Origin: Nocardioides scoriae
Lineage (GTDB): Bacteria; Actinomycetota; Actinomycetes; Propionibacteriales; Nocardioidaceae
NCBI RefSeq assembly: GCF_900104965.1
Contig: NZ_LT629757.1
Span: 434,001-498,000, forward strand
Direction of reading: 5' to 3'
DNA length: 64,000 nucleotides
Below the pieces are notes generated by a model, which saw only the letters and a program-made list of their open reading frames with translations, was not told where the DNA came from and searched no databases. Made by a program: the position numbers and the translations under genes. Below are positions 30,992-40,045 of the stretch, in pieces. How positions within the stretch are numbered: position 1 is the first letter of the stretch; each line of letters starts with the position of its first letter.

Positions 30992-31524
30992 CGGAGCTCC
31001 TCCAGGTGCTCGGACAGCCGGGCGCGCAGCGCGGCGGAGCCCCGGGAGGCGTGGCTCTTCACCGCGCCCTGGCTGATGCCGAGGGTCCGGGCGATCTCGC
31101 GCTCGGACAGGTCGAGGTAGTAGCGCAGCACCACCACCTCGCGCTGTCGCCGCGGCAGGCGGGCGACGGCAGCCAGGACCGCGTCCCGGCGCACCTCGGC
31201 CAGCACCGCCTCGTCGGCCGGACCCGCGTCAGGCGTCGGCTCGGCGCGGTGGCGCACCACCACGCCGCGGTGCCGACCCACCGAGCGGCAGCGGTTGACC
31301 ACGGCCTGCCGCAGGTACGCCGCCACGTCGTCGACCCGGCCCCCGACCCGGTCCCAGCGTCGGTAGAGCTCCACCCAGGTGTCCTGGACGACCTCCTCGG
31401 CCCGTCCCGGGTCACCCAGCAGCAGCGTGCCCAGCCGCACCAGGCCACGGTGGTGGGCGTCGTGCAGCCGCTCGAGCGCCGTGTCCGCGTCCACCGGGTG
31501 GCGCGCCTCGTCCGAGGTCGTCAC
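30988..31524 (-). CDS. SigE-family ECF RNA polymerase sigma factor
   Basis: 178 residues from GTG 31524. Region 2: LVRLGTLLLGDPGRAEEVVQDTWVELYRRW in pieces (LLLGDPGRAEEVVQDTWVEL). Region 4: LPRRQREVVVLRYYLDLSER, then EIARTLGISQGAVKSHASRG, both canonical for actinobacterial SigE-like ECF factors. GTG 31524 has a near-perfect GGAGGTG Shine-Dalgarno 6 nt upstream; the longer frame from 31569 has none. It is coupled by ATGA overlap to the GerMN/Gmad2 membrane protein, which probably senses the signal. Confidence 0.93.
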   Translation of the reverse strand: MTTSDEARHPVDADTALERLHDAHHRGLVRLGTLLLGDPGRAEEVVQDTWVELYRRWDRVGGRVDDVAAYLRQAVVNRCRSVGRHRGVVVRHRAEPTPDAGPADEAVLAEVRRDAVLAAVARLPRRQREVVVLRYYLDLSEREIARTLGISQGAVKSHASRGSAALRARLSEHLEELR

Positions 31525-31628
31525 GGGCGGCACCTCCGGACGCGGGGGCAACAGGCGGGTGGTGGTCACGCTAGTGGGACGCCCGTGGACCCCTCCCGGT
31601 TCACACGCGGGTGGGCCACACTGGGCCC

Positions 31629-31979
31629 ATGACCGCGAGCGAGGACTGCCTGTTCTGCACGATCGTGGCCGGGGGGATCCCGGCCGACGTCGTCCACGAG
31701 TCCGACACGACCGTGGCGTTCCGCGACGTCAACCCCCAGGCTCCCACCCACGTGCTGGTGGTGCCTCGCTCCCACCACGCGAACGCCGGGGAGCTGGCCC
31801 GGCACGAGCCCGCGACCGTGGCCGCCCTGGTCGACAGCGCCCGCCAGGTCGCGGAGGCCGAGGGCCTGGGCGAGGGCTACCGGCTGGTGTTCAACACCGG
31901 GGCCCAGGCCGGCCAGACCGTCTTCCACGTGCACCTGCACCTGCTCGGCGGACGCGACCTGGGGTGGCCGCCCGGGTGA
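31629..31979 (+). CDS. HIT family nucleotide hydrolase/transferase
   Basis: 116 residues. DCLFCTIVAGGIPADVVHES is the typical N terminus with the zinc-type Cys pair position, THVLVVPRSHHANAGEL is the second conserved block, and VFHVHLHLLGGRDL (H-x-H-x-H, about residues 101-105) is the histidine triad that carries the nucleotidyl intermediate. Such Hint-like proteins hydrolyse AMP-lysine or other adenylated compounds. HIT just before phoH is usual in this cluster. ATG 31629 lies 6 nt after CACACT. The stop overlaps the next gene's GTG by 4 nt. Confidence 0.95.
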   Translation: MTASEDCLFCTIVAGGIPADVVHESDTTVAFRDVNPQAPTHVLVVPRSHHANAGELARHEPATVAALVDSARQVAEAEGLGEGYRLVFNTGAQAGQTVFHVHLHLLGGRDLGWPPG

Positions 31980-33244
31980 GCCGGTCGCGGGCGTCGCGAC
32001 GGCGCGGGCTCGCCCCGCTGCTGCTGGCCGCCCTGCTGGCGCTGGTGCTGGCCGGCTGCGGCGCTGACGCAGGCACGGACGCGGGCACGGACGCGGGCAG
32101 CCACGACAGCTCCGTTGCGGCGGGCACGGCCGGTGGGACCACCGAGGCCCCGGGGGCGGCTCCACCGAGCGGGTCGGGCCACGCCTCGGGCCACGGCGCC
32201 GACACGACCCGGGCCGCGCCCGTCGCGCTGCGCCCCGGCGAGCGTCGCGACCGGCTGGCGATGCCGGAGGACTACACGCCCCGGGCCCCCACGGGCGTCG
32301 GCACCGACGACTACCGCTGCTTCCTGCTCGACCCCGCGACCACCCGCGACCAGGTCATCACCGGCTTCGACGTCCGCCCGGGCAACCCCGACGTCGTCCA
32401 CCACGTCATCCTCTTCCGCGTGCCGGCGGCAGGGGTCGCGGCGGCCGAGGAGCGCGACGCCGCCACGCCCGGACAGGGCTGGACCTGCTTCGGCGACTCC
32501 GGGCTCAGCGGCGCCGGTGGCGGCGGGCTCGACGACGCGCCGTGGCTCGGCGCCTGGGCGCCCGGGGGCCGGGAGCAGGTGTGGGGCCGCGGCCTGGGGG
32601 TGGGCCTGGGCGAGGGCGATCGCGTCGTCATGCAGGTGCACTACAACCTGCTGCAGGGGGCGGCCCCCGACCGCAGCGCCGTCGACCTGCGCCTGGCCGA
32701 CCGCACCCCGCAGACCCGGCTGCTGCGCACCGTGCTGCTGCCCGCGCCGGTCGAGCTGCCCTGCCGCGCGGCGCACGCCGACGGGCCGCTGTGCGACCGG
32801 GCCGCCTCCCTGAGCGACGTCAAGGCCCGCTTCGGCGAGGGGCCGGGCTCGACCGCCGACCTGCTGCACCTGCTGTGCGGGGAGTTGCAGCCAGGTCCGG
32901 TGCAGACCTGCACCCGCCCGGTCACCACCCGCGAGACCGTGCGCGGCGTCGCCGGCCACATGCACCTGCTGGGCCGCTCCATCGAGATCGAGGTCGACCC
33001 GGGGACGCCGCGCGCCCGCACCCTGCTCGACACCCGGGTCTGGGACTTCGACGACCAGGGGAGCCGACGGGTGCGGCCCACCGTGCTCGAGCCCGGCGAC
33101 CAGCTGCGGGTGACCTGCCGCCACGACCAGGAGCTGCGTGACCGGCTGCCGGCGTTCGAGGGCCAGCCCGACAAGTACGTCGTGTGGGGCGAGGGCAGCA
33201 CCGACGAGATGTGCCTCGGGATCCTGCAGGTGACCCGCCCCTGA
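31976..33244 (+). CDS. Copper type II monooxygenase-like lipoprotein
   Basis: 422 residues. RRRGLAPLLLAALLALVLAGC is a lipoprotein signal with lipobox LAGC (Cys near residue 28), then a Thr/Gly/Ser/His linker. The mature part has the metal ligands of peptidylglycine/dopamine-type copper monooxygenases: VVHHVILFRV (His-His), VMQVHYNLL (His), GHMHLLGRSIEIEV (His-x-His) and STDEMCLGILQV (Met), plus many Cys for disulphides. So it may be a copper-dependent hydroxylase on the outer face of the membrane, or only bind copper. It is coupled to the HIT gene by a GTGA overlap, although no functional link is obvious. Confidence 0.75.
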   Translation: MSRSRASRRRGLAPLLLAALLALVLAGCGADAGTDAGTDAGSHDSSVAAGTAGGTTEAPGAAPPSGSGHASGHGADTTRAAPVALRPGERRDRLAMPEDYTPRAPTGVGTDDYRCFLLDPATTRDQVITGFDVRPGNPDVVHHVILFRVPAAGVAAAEERDAATPGQGWTCFGDSGLSGAGGGGLDDAPWLGAWAPGGREQVWGRGLGVGLGEGDRVVMQVHYNLLQGAAPDRSAVDLRLADRTPQTRLLRTVLLPAPVELPCRAAHADGPLCDRAASLSDVKARFGEGPGSTADLLHLLCGELQPGPVQTCTRPVTTRETVRGVAGHMHLLGRSIEIEVDPGTPRARTLLDTRVWDFDDQGSRRVRPTVLEPGDQLRVTCRHDQELRDRLPAFEGQPDKYVVWGEGSTDEMCLGILQVTRP

Positions 33245-33251
33245 ACGGGCG

Positions 33252-33734
33252 CTAGTCGCGCTCGTGCCGGTCCGGGCCCGGGTCCTGTGCCGGGTCGTCC
33301 TGGTCGTCCGGGTCCTCGTCCTGCGGCCCGTCGTACGCCACCAGCCGCAGCCGGGGCGCCGGCCTGTCCTGGAGCGCCTCGTCGATGCGCTCGAGCAGCC
33401 GCTCGAAGGGGCTGGTCTCGGGCACGAGCACGACCACGGGCGGGCGGCGCAGGCCGCCGGCGACGGCCTCGAGCCCGAAGCCGTGCGGGCCCTGGAGGTG
33501 CTCGGCGAGCAGCACCAGCGCCGGCGTGCGCCGGTGCAGGGCCACCCGGGCCATGGTCGCGGTGACGGCGACGTCGACGGGGTCGAACCAGCGGTGGCCC
33601 CCCGACATCGCGAGCACCTGGCGCCGCAGCAGGTCGGCGAAGCCGGAGTCGTCGTCGACGACGAGCACGGCCGTGCGGGCTGCCCCTCCCGAGCCGCCCG
33701 GGCCCCGTGGGGTGTCCGGTGGTGATCGGTCCAT
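33252..33734 (-). CDS. Degenerate receiver-domain protein
   Basis: 160 residues from ATG 33734. TAVLVVDDDSGFADLLRRQV (acidic triad Asp27-29) and the later VVVLVPETSPFERLLERIDEAL follow the layout of a CheY-like receiver. At the place of the phosphorylated Asp the sequence reads PALVLLAEHLQGPHG, with Ala77-Glu78 instead of Asp. So it cannot be phosphorylated in the normal way and may be a pseudo-receiver that binds partners constitutively. The tail is acidic (DEDPDDQDDPAQDP). No output domain and no kinase beside it. It faces the copper-protein gene, 7 nt apart. Start uncertain. Confidence 0.6.
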   Translation of the reverse strand: MDRSPPDTPRGPGGSGGAARTAVLVVDDDSGFADLLRRQVLAMSGGHRWFDPVDVAVTATMARVALHRRTPALVLLAEHLQGPHGFGLEAVAGGLRRPPVVVLVPETSPFERLLERIDEALQDRPAPRLRLVAYDGPQDEDPDDQDDPAQDPGPDRHERD

Positions 33735-33871
33735 GCGGTCTCGTACCCCCGTCGCTCGACCTGCACACCAGCGGAGATCGACCTGGCAGGGCACCGAGGC
33801 CGGGTCCGGGCGCGCCCGTCGAGCCTACGACGGCGGGAAGGAACCCGGGTGACCGGGCGTTCGGCCTCCCG

Positions 33872-33914
33872 TAGCATGGCCAGCACGTCCACTCGAACGG
33901 AAGGTGGGCCCACC
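33872..33914 (+). promoter_or_regulatory. phoH upstream region: candidate -10 and palindrome
   Basis: TAGCAT at 33872-33877 is a plausible -10. The perfect 12-bp palindrome GGTGGGCCCACC at 33903-33914 lies in the leader, 11 nt before the phoH ATG, where an RNA hairpin or bound protein could affect translation. GTG 33904 inside it could start a 7-residue longer PhoH. Confidence 0.35.
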
Positions 33915-33924
33915 CGGGCCTTTC

Positions 33925-34934
<1,010 letters not shown>

Positions 34935-34938
<4 letters not shown>

Positions 34939-35423
34939 CGATCGAGATCCAGAACGAGTCGGGCGTCGAGCTCGACGAGCTCCGGGTGCAGCGGCTGGCG
35001 CGCTTCGTGATGGACCGGATGCGCGTCCACCCGCTGGCCGAGCTGTCGGTGTCCGCCGTCGACGAGGACACCATCGCCGAGCTCAACGCCCGGTGGATGG
35101 ACAAGCAGGGCCCCACAGACGTGCTGGCCTTCCCGATGGACGAGCTGCGTCCCGGCCTGGTCAACACCGAGCCGGAGGAGGGCGTGCTGGGCGACCTCGT
35201 GCTGTGCCCCTCCGTCGCGGCCGCCCAGGCCGAGCAGGCGGGCCACGCGGCCAGCGACGAGCTCGACCTGCTGACGGTCCACGGCATCCTGCACCTGCTG
35301 GGCTACGACCACGCCGAGCCGGAGGAGCACCGCGAGATGTTCGCCCTCCAGGCCCAGCTGCTGGGGGAGTGGCTCGGTCACGACTCCCGGGCCGCGCAGC
35401 ACGCGCTGGCCGGCGAGAGCTGA
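34935..35423 (+). CDS. ybeY: YbeY endoribonuclease, rRNA maturation factor
   Basis: 162 residues. The zinc site is [18 protein letters not shown] (H-x-x-x-H-x-x-x-x-x-H, about residues 115-131), complete. Upstream [11 protein letters not shown] and [15 protein letters not shown] are standard. YbeY processes the 3' end of 16S rRNA and takes part in ribosome quality control. The GTG start overlaps the end of phoH by 4 nt (GTGA), showing translational coupling; the CNNM/CBS gene follows 10 nt later in the conserved order. Confidence 0.97.
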
Positions 35424-35433
35424 GCGCGTCCCG

Positions 35434-36750
35434 ATGGACGGACACAGTCCGGGCCTGATCCTGGCGATCGTGGTCCTGGTCGCGCTGTCGGCGCTGCTGG
35501 CCAGCACCGAGGCGGCCACGTCGTCGTTCACCCGCGCCCGCGCCCTCGAGCTCGCCCACGAGAAGCGCGGTGGCGCGGTGCACCTGCTGCGGGTCCTCGA
35601 CGACCCGGCGCGCCACCTCAACGCGCTGCTGTTCCTGCGGCTGCTCAGCGAGACCGCCGCCGTCGTGCTGGCCACGACGGTCGTGCTCGACCTCATGGGC
35701 CGCAACGACTGGAGCTCGGCCCTGGTCGCGACGGCGGTGATGTTCGTCGTGCTGTTCGTGGTCATCGGGGTCGGCCCGCGCACCATCGGCCGCCAGCGCA
35801 GCGAGCAGGTCTCGCTGGCCACCGCCGGTGCCGTGCTCGCGCTGAGCCGGGTGCTGGGCCCGCTGCCCCGCCTGCTCATCCTGGTCGGCAACGCGCTCAC
35901 CCCCGGGAAGGGCTTCTCCGAGGGGCCGTTCGGCTCCGAGGCGGAGCTGCGGGAGATGGTCGACCTGGCCGAGGCCTCCAGCCTCATCGAGTCCGACGAG
36001 AGCCGGATGATCCACTCGGTCTTCGAGCTCGGCGACACCTCGGTCCGCGAGGTGATGGTGCCCCGCACCGACATCGTCTACATCGAGCGCAGCAAGACCC
36101 TGCGCCAGGCGATGTCGCTGTTCCTGCGCAGCGGCTACTCCCGGGTGCCCGTGACCGGCGAGGACACCGACGACATCCTGGGCTTCGTCTACCTCAAGGA
36201 CGTCAGCAAGCGGGTCTTCGACCGCGCCGCCGCCGCCACCACCGAGACGGTCGAGCCGCTGATGCGCCCGGTCTTCCGGGTACCCGACTCCAAGCCCGTC
36301 GACGACCTGCTGCGCGAGATGCAGGCCGAGCGGCGCCACATGGCCGTGGTCGTCGACGAGTACGGCGGCACCGCCGGCATCGTGACGATCGAGGACCTGC
36401 TCGAGGAGATCGTCGGCGAGATCACCGACGAGTTCGACGCCGAGGAGGCGGGGGTCGAGGAGCTGGAGGACGGCTCGCGCCGGGTCGCCGCCCGCTTCCC
36501 GGTCGACGACCTCGACGAGCTGTTCGGCGTGCGCATCGACGAGGAGGAGGTCGACTCGGTCGGCGGCCTGCTCGCCAAGCACCTGGGCAAGGTCCCCATC
36601 GCCGGCTCCACGGTCGAGGTCGAGGGCCTGCGGTTCACCGCCGAGGAGACCAAGGGCCGCCGCAACCGGGTCGGCACCGTGCTCATCGAGCGCGTGCAGC
36701 CGGCCGCGGCCGAGCAGCCGTCCACCGGCGGCGACCGCGTCCGGTCCTGA
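35434..36750 (+). CDS. CNNM/CorC-type membrane protein (DUF21, CBS pair, CorC_HlyC)
   Basis: 438 residues. Residues 1-150 form the DUF21 membrane domain with about four helices (GLILAIVVLVALSALLASTEAA first). The two CBS domains follow: VREVMVPRTDIVYIERS and SGYSRVPVTGEDTDDILGFVYLKD in pieces (YSRVPVTGEDTDDILGFVYL), then MAVVVDEYGGTAGIVTIEDL. The C-terminal CorC_HlyC domain carries RFPVDDLDELFGVRI and VDSVGGLLAKHLGKVP. Such proteins affect magnesium or other divalent ion homeostasis; the old name haemolysin is misleading. Always found after ybeY in this cluster. Confidence 0.95.
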   Translation: MDGHSPGLILAIVVLVALSALLASTEAATSSFTRARALELAHEKRGGAVHLLRVLDDPARHLNALLFLRLLSETAAVVLATTVVLDLMGRNDWSSALVATAVMFVVLFVVIGVGPRTIGRQRSEQVSLATAGAVLALSRVLGPLPRLLILVGNALTPGKGFSEGPFGSEAELREMVDLAEASSLIESDESRMIHSVFELGDTSVREVMVPRTDIVYIERSKTLRQAMSLFLRSGYSRVPVTGEDTDDILGFVYLKDVSKRVFDRAAAATTETVEPLMRPVFRVPDSKPVDDLLREMQAERRHMAVVVDEYGGTAGIVTIEDLLEEIVGEITDEFDAEEAGVEELEDGSRRVAARFPVDDLDELFGVRIDEEEVDSVGGLLAKHLGKVPIAGSTVEVEGLRFTAEETKGRRNRVGTVLIERVQPAAAEQPSTGGDRVRS

Positions 36751-36763
36751 GCCCGGGGCTTCC

Positions 36764-36769
36764 TAGACT
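36764..36769 (+). promoter_or_regulatory. Candidate -10 (TAGACT), leaderless start of the deaminase-like gene
   Basis: TAGACT ends 6 nt before GTG 36776, between CBS and the next gene, giving that gene its own promoter inside the cluster. Confidence 0.5.
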
Positions 36770-36775
36770 GCTCCG

Positions 36776-37123
36776 GTGACCGAGTCTCTGAGCGCCGAGG
36801 ACCACAAGCTGGTCGTGCTGGCCCGCTCCACCCGCGCCCGCACGGGGGCGCCCCAGGGTGCCGCCCTGCGCGACCTCGACGGCCGCACCTACGCCGCGGC
36901 CACCGTCGACCTGCCCTCGCTGCAGGTCTCCGCGCTCGGCGTCGCCGTCGCGATGGCGGTCACCAGCGGGGCCCGCGGCGTCGAGGCGGCGGTGCTGCTG
37001 ACGGCCGAGGGCGAGGGCGCGAGCGAGGCCGACCTGGCGGTCGTGCGCGACCTGGGCGGCCCCGGGGTCCCGGTCCACCTGGCCGACCAGCGCGGCACCG
37101 TGGGTGGACGAACCACCACGTAG
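36776..37123 (+). CDS. Small cytidine-deaminase-like protein of the era cluster
   Basis: 115 residues. In other actinobacteria the gene between the CBS protein and era is annotated as cytidine deaminase-like. The fold-type segments LVVLARSTRARTGAPQGAALRD and SLQVSALGVAVAMAVTSGARGVEAAVLL (given in parts) fit the N-terminal half of that family. The zinc-binding H/C-A-E and P-C-x-x-C motifs of real deaminases are missing, so catalysis on cytidine is unlikely. Here it is separated from era by three inserted genes. GTG start 6 nt after TAGACT, so probably leaderless. Confidence 0.75.
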   Translation: MTESLSAEDHKLVVLARSTRARTGAPQGAALRDLDGRTYAAATVDLPSLQVSALGVAVAMAVTSGARGVEAAVLLTAEGEGASEADLAVVRDLGGPGVPVHLADQRGTVGGRTTT

Positions 37124-37195
37124 GGCACGACACGGCCGCAGGATCGCCCGCCAGGCGACCCCGGTGGCACAGTTTCGGTGTCGACCATGACAGAA

Positions 37196-37214
37196 TGGTT
37201 GTTCGGAGCAACCA
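37196..37214 (+). promoter_or_regulatory. Quasi-palindrome in the leader of the tmsA-like gene
   Basis: TGGTTGTTCGGAGCAACCA is nearly symmetrical around the central G (one mismatched pair) and lies 33-51 nt before the GTG at 37247, within a 123-bp gap. It could be an operator or a short hairpin before the Shine-Dalgarno. Weak evidence. Confidence 0.35.
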
Positions 37215-37246
37215 CCATCAGGCAACCACCACAGGAGGTGCCGCTC

Positions 37247-38671
37247 GTGATCCCGCCACTCGTCGGACTGCTGAGCAGGGGACAGGCCGCGACCACGACC
37301 GGCTGGAAGGCCCACGCGGACGCCGTGCGCCGCCTGCAGGAGTCCTACCGGGCGCTGCCCGCCGACGCCCCCGTGCGCCTGGCCAAGCGCACCTCCAACC
37401 TCTTCCGGCCCCGCGAGGTCCTGGTCGGGTCCGGCCTCGACGTCTCCGGGCTCGGCGGTGTCATCGAGGTCGACGCCGAGGCCCGCACGGCCGAGGTCCA
37501 GGGCATGTGCACCTACGAGGACCTCGTCGACGCCACCCTGCCCCACGGCCTGGCCCCGCTGGTCGTGCCGCAGCTGCGGACCATCACCCTCGGCGGCGCC
37601 GTCACCGGGCTCGGCATCGAGTCGACGTCGTTCCGCCACGGCCTGCCCCACGAGTCCGTGCTCGAGATGGACGTCTTCACCGGGGCCGGCGAGGTCGTCA
37701 CCTGCGGGCCCACCGGCGAGCACGCCGACCTGTTCCGCGCCTTCCCCAACTCCTATGGCTCGCTCGGCTACGCCACCCGGCTGCGCATCGAGCTGATGCC
37801 CGTCACCAGCCACGTCGCGCTGCGCCACGTCCGCTTCACCGGGACCGACGCCCTGCAGCAGGCCATCGCCGAGGTCACCGACACCGGCGCCTGGGAGGGC
37901 GAGGCGGTCGACGCCATGGACGGCACCTCCTTCGAGCCGGGCCGCCACGTGCTGACGCTGGGCCGCTTCGTCGAGGCCGACGGCCCCGGCTCCGACTACG
38001 CCGGCCAGCAGGTCTACTGGCGCTCGGTCGGCGAGCGCGAGACCGACCTGCTCACCACCTACGACTACCTGTGGCGCTGGGACACCGACTGGTTCTGGTG
38101 CTCCCAGGCCTTCGGCGCCCAGCACCCCGTGGTGCGCCGCATCTGGCCGCGGCGGCTGCGTCGCTCCGACAGCTACCACCGCCTGGTCGGCCTCGACCAG
38201 CGCTTCGACGTGATGAACCGCCTCGACCGCCGCGCCGGGCGACCGCGCCGCGAGCGGGTGGTCCAGGACATCGAGGTCCCGGTCGAGCGCCTGGGCGAGT
38301 TCCTCGACTGGTTCGACGAGGCGGTCGGGATGCGGCCGGTGTGGCTGTGCCCGCTGCGGCTGCGCGACGCGGAGGCCGGCACCGACCCGTGGCCGACGTA
38401 CCCACTCGAGCCCGCGCGGACCTACGTCAACGTCGGCTTCTGGGGCGCGGTCCCGGTCGGCGACGACGCCCCGGACAGCCCGCTCAACCGGGCCATCGAG
38501 GCCAAGGTGGCCGAGCTCGACGGCCACAAGTCCCTCTACTCGGAGTCCTTCTACGACCGCGAGACCTTCGACCGGCTCTACGACGGACCCCACCTGGCTG
38601 CGGTGAAGCAGCGCTACGACCCCCACGACCGGCTCACGAGCCTCTACGACAAGGCGGTGCGACGACGATGA
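37247..38671 (+). CDS. tmsA: FAD-binding oxidoreductase, TmsA-like (10-methyl fatty acid reductase)
   Basis: 474 residues from GTG 37247, which has AGGAGGTG 6 nt upstream; the open frame extends to 37178 without a ribosome site. The FAD_binding_4 domain is seen in RTSNLFRPREVLVGSGLDVS, then GGVIEVDAEARTAEVQGMCT and RTITLGGAVTGLGIESTSFR, similar to DHCR24-type flavin reductases. It is coupled by a 4-nt overlap to a cyclopropane-synthase-like methyltransferase. That pairing is the known arrangement of the genes for 10-methylstearic (tuberculostearic) acid, in which this enzyme would reduce the 10-methylene acyl chain with NADPH. Assignment by context and family, not proven. Confidence 0.72.
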   Translation: MIPPLVGLLSRGQAATTTGWKAHADAVRRLQESYRALPADAPVRLAKRTSNLFRPREVLVGSGLDVSGLGGVIEVDAEARTAEVQGMCTYEDLVDATLPHGLAPLVVPQLRTITLGGAVTGLGIESTSFRHGLPHESVLEMDVFTGAGEVVTCGPTGEHADLFRAFPNSYGSLGYATRLRIELMPVTSHVALRHVRFTGTDALQQAIAEVTDTGAWEGEAVDAMDGTSFEPGRHVLTLGRFVEADGPGSDYAGQQVYWRSVGERETDLLTTYDYLWRWDTDWFWCSQAFGAQHPVVRRIWPRRLRRSDSYHRLVGLDQRFDVMNRLDRRAGRPRRERVVQDIEVPVERLGEFLDWFDEAVGMRPVWLCPLRLRDAEAGTDPWPTYPLEPARTYVNVGFWGAVPVGDDAPDSPLNRAIEAKVAELDGHKSLYSESFYDRETFDRLYDGPHLAAVKQRYDPHDRLTSLYDKAVRRR

Positions 38672-39987
38672 CGACCCTCAAGGACTTCGGTGGTGCAGCC
38701 CGCGGGACCACGGCCCCCAAGCTGACCATCGCCCAGATGTTCGAGACCCTGCTGCTGCGACCCGCCCCGGTGCGGTTCACGGCGTACGACGGCAGCGCCT
38801 ACGGCCCCGAGGACGCCGCCTTCGGGCTCGACCTCAAGAACGAGCGCGGCCTGGCGTACCTGATCACCGCCCCCGGCGACCTCGGCCTGGCCCGCGCCTA
38901 CGTCTCGGGCGACCTCGACGTGCGCGGCGTCCACCCGGGCGACCCCTACGAGGGCATGGTGACGCTGCTGCGCGCGATGCGGTTCCGCCGCCCGAGCGCG
39001 GCGCAGGCGCTGACCCTGATGCGCTCGATCGGGCTCTCGCAGCTGGTCCCGCCGCCCCCGCCGCCGCAGGAGCACCTGCCGCGCTGGCGCCGGGTGATGG
39101 AGGGCCTGCGGCACTCCCCGGAGCGCGACGGCAAGGTGATCTCCCACCACTACGACGTCTCCAACCGCTTCTACGAGATGGTCCTCGGGCCGTCGATGAC
39201 CTACACCTGCGCGCTCTTCGAGACCGAGGACGCGACGCTGGAGGAGGCCCAGCACGCGAAGTACGACCTGGTCGCGCGCAAGCTCCGCCTGCAGCAGGGC
39301 CAGCGGCTGCTCGACGTCGGCTGCGGCTGGGGCGGCATGGTGCGCCACGCCGCCCGCGAGTACGGCGTGCGCGCCCTGGGCGTGACCCTCTCGCGCGAGC
39401 AGGCCGAGTGGGCGCAGGAGAAGATCCGCGAGGAGGGCCTCGAGCACCTCGCGGAGGTCCGCCACCTCGACTACCGCGCGGTCCAGGAGACCGGCTTCGA
39501 CGCCGTCAGCTCCATCGGCCTGACCGAGCACATCGGCATCGACCAGTACGCCGCCTACTTCGGCTTCCTGCGCGACAAGCTGCGCCCCGGCGGCCGGCTG
39601 CTCAACCACTGCATCACCCGCCCGACCAACAAGCCCACCGCGACCGGTGCCTTCATCGACCGCTACGTGTTCCCCGACGGGGAGCTCACCGGCTCGGGCC
39701 GGATCATCACCGAGGCCCAGGACGCCGGCCTCGAGGTGCAGCACGAGGAGAACCTGCGGGTCCACTACGCGATGACGCTGGCCGGCTGGTGCCGCAACCT
39801 CGAGGCCCACTGGGACGAGGCCGTGGCCGAGGTCGGCGAGGGCACCGCGCGGGTGTGGGGCCTCTACATGGCCGGGTCGCGGATGGGCTTCGAGCGCAAC
39901 GAGATCCAGCTCCACCAGGTGCTGGCCACCCGGACCGACGACGAGGGCCGCAGCAGCTTCCCGCTGCGTCCCGACTGGGTCGGCTGA
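38668..39987 (+). CDS. tmsB: SAM-dependent fatty acyl methyltransferase, TmsB-like
   Basis: 439 residues. Cyclopropane fatty acid synthase family: VISHHYDVSNRFYEMVLGPS (about residues 155-174), SMTYTCALFE, SAM motif LLDVGCGWGGMVRHAA (about 211-226), VSSIGLTEHIG, then LNHCITRP and DRYVFPDGEL. An N-terminal 140-residue extension is also usual in the TmsB type. It would methylate C10 of oleoyl chains on phospholipids, giving 10-methylene, which the preceding flavoprotein reduces. ATG overlaps the end of the flavoprotein gene (ATGA). A true cyclopropane synthase is the alternative; the flavoprotein partner argues against it. Confidence 0.78.
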   Translation: MTTLKDFGGAARGTTAPKLTIAQMFETLLLRPAPVRFTAYDGSAYGPEDAAFGLDLKNERGLAYLITAPGDLGLARAYVSGDLDVRGVHPGDPYEGMVTLLRAMRFRRPSAAQALTLMRSIGLSQLVPPPPPPQEHLPRWRRVMEGLRHSPERDGKVISHHYDVSNRFYEMVLGPSMTYTCALFETEDATLEEAQHAKYDLVARKLRLQQGQRLLDVGCGWGGMVRHAAREYGVRALGVTLSREQAEWAQEKIREEGLEHLAEVRHLDYRAVQETGFDAVSSIGLTEHIGIDQYAAYFGFLRDKLRPGGRLLNHCITRPTNKPTATGAFIDRYVFPDGELTGSGRIITEAQDAGLEVQHEENLRVHYAMTLAGWCRNLEAHWDEAVAEVGEGTARVWGLYMAGSRMGFERNEIQLHQVLATRTDDEGRSSFPLRPDWVG

Positions 39988-40033
39988 TCCCTCGCCGCGG
40001 CAGGTGGTGGCCGGCCGCGGGGGGTCCGGCCGC

Positions 40034-40039
40034 TAACCT
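40034..40039 (+). promoter_or_regulatory. Candidate -10 (TAACCT) before the SIP gene
   Basis: TAACCT ends 6 nt before GTG 40046, so the reductase and era can be transcribed as a leaderless mRNA separately from the fatty acid genes. Confidence 0.45.
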
Positions 40040-40045
40040 GCCGTG

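Noticed and set aside
36776-37123. Functional cytidine deaminase
   Set aside because: The zinc-binding motifs are missing, so only a distant fold relationship is claimed.
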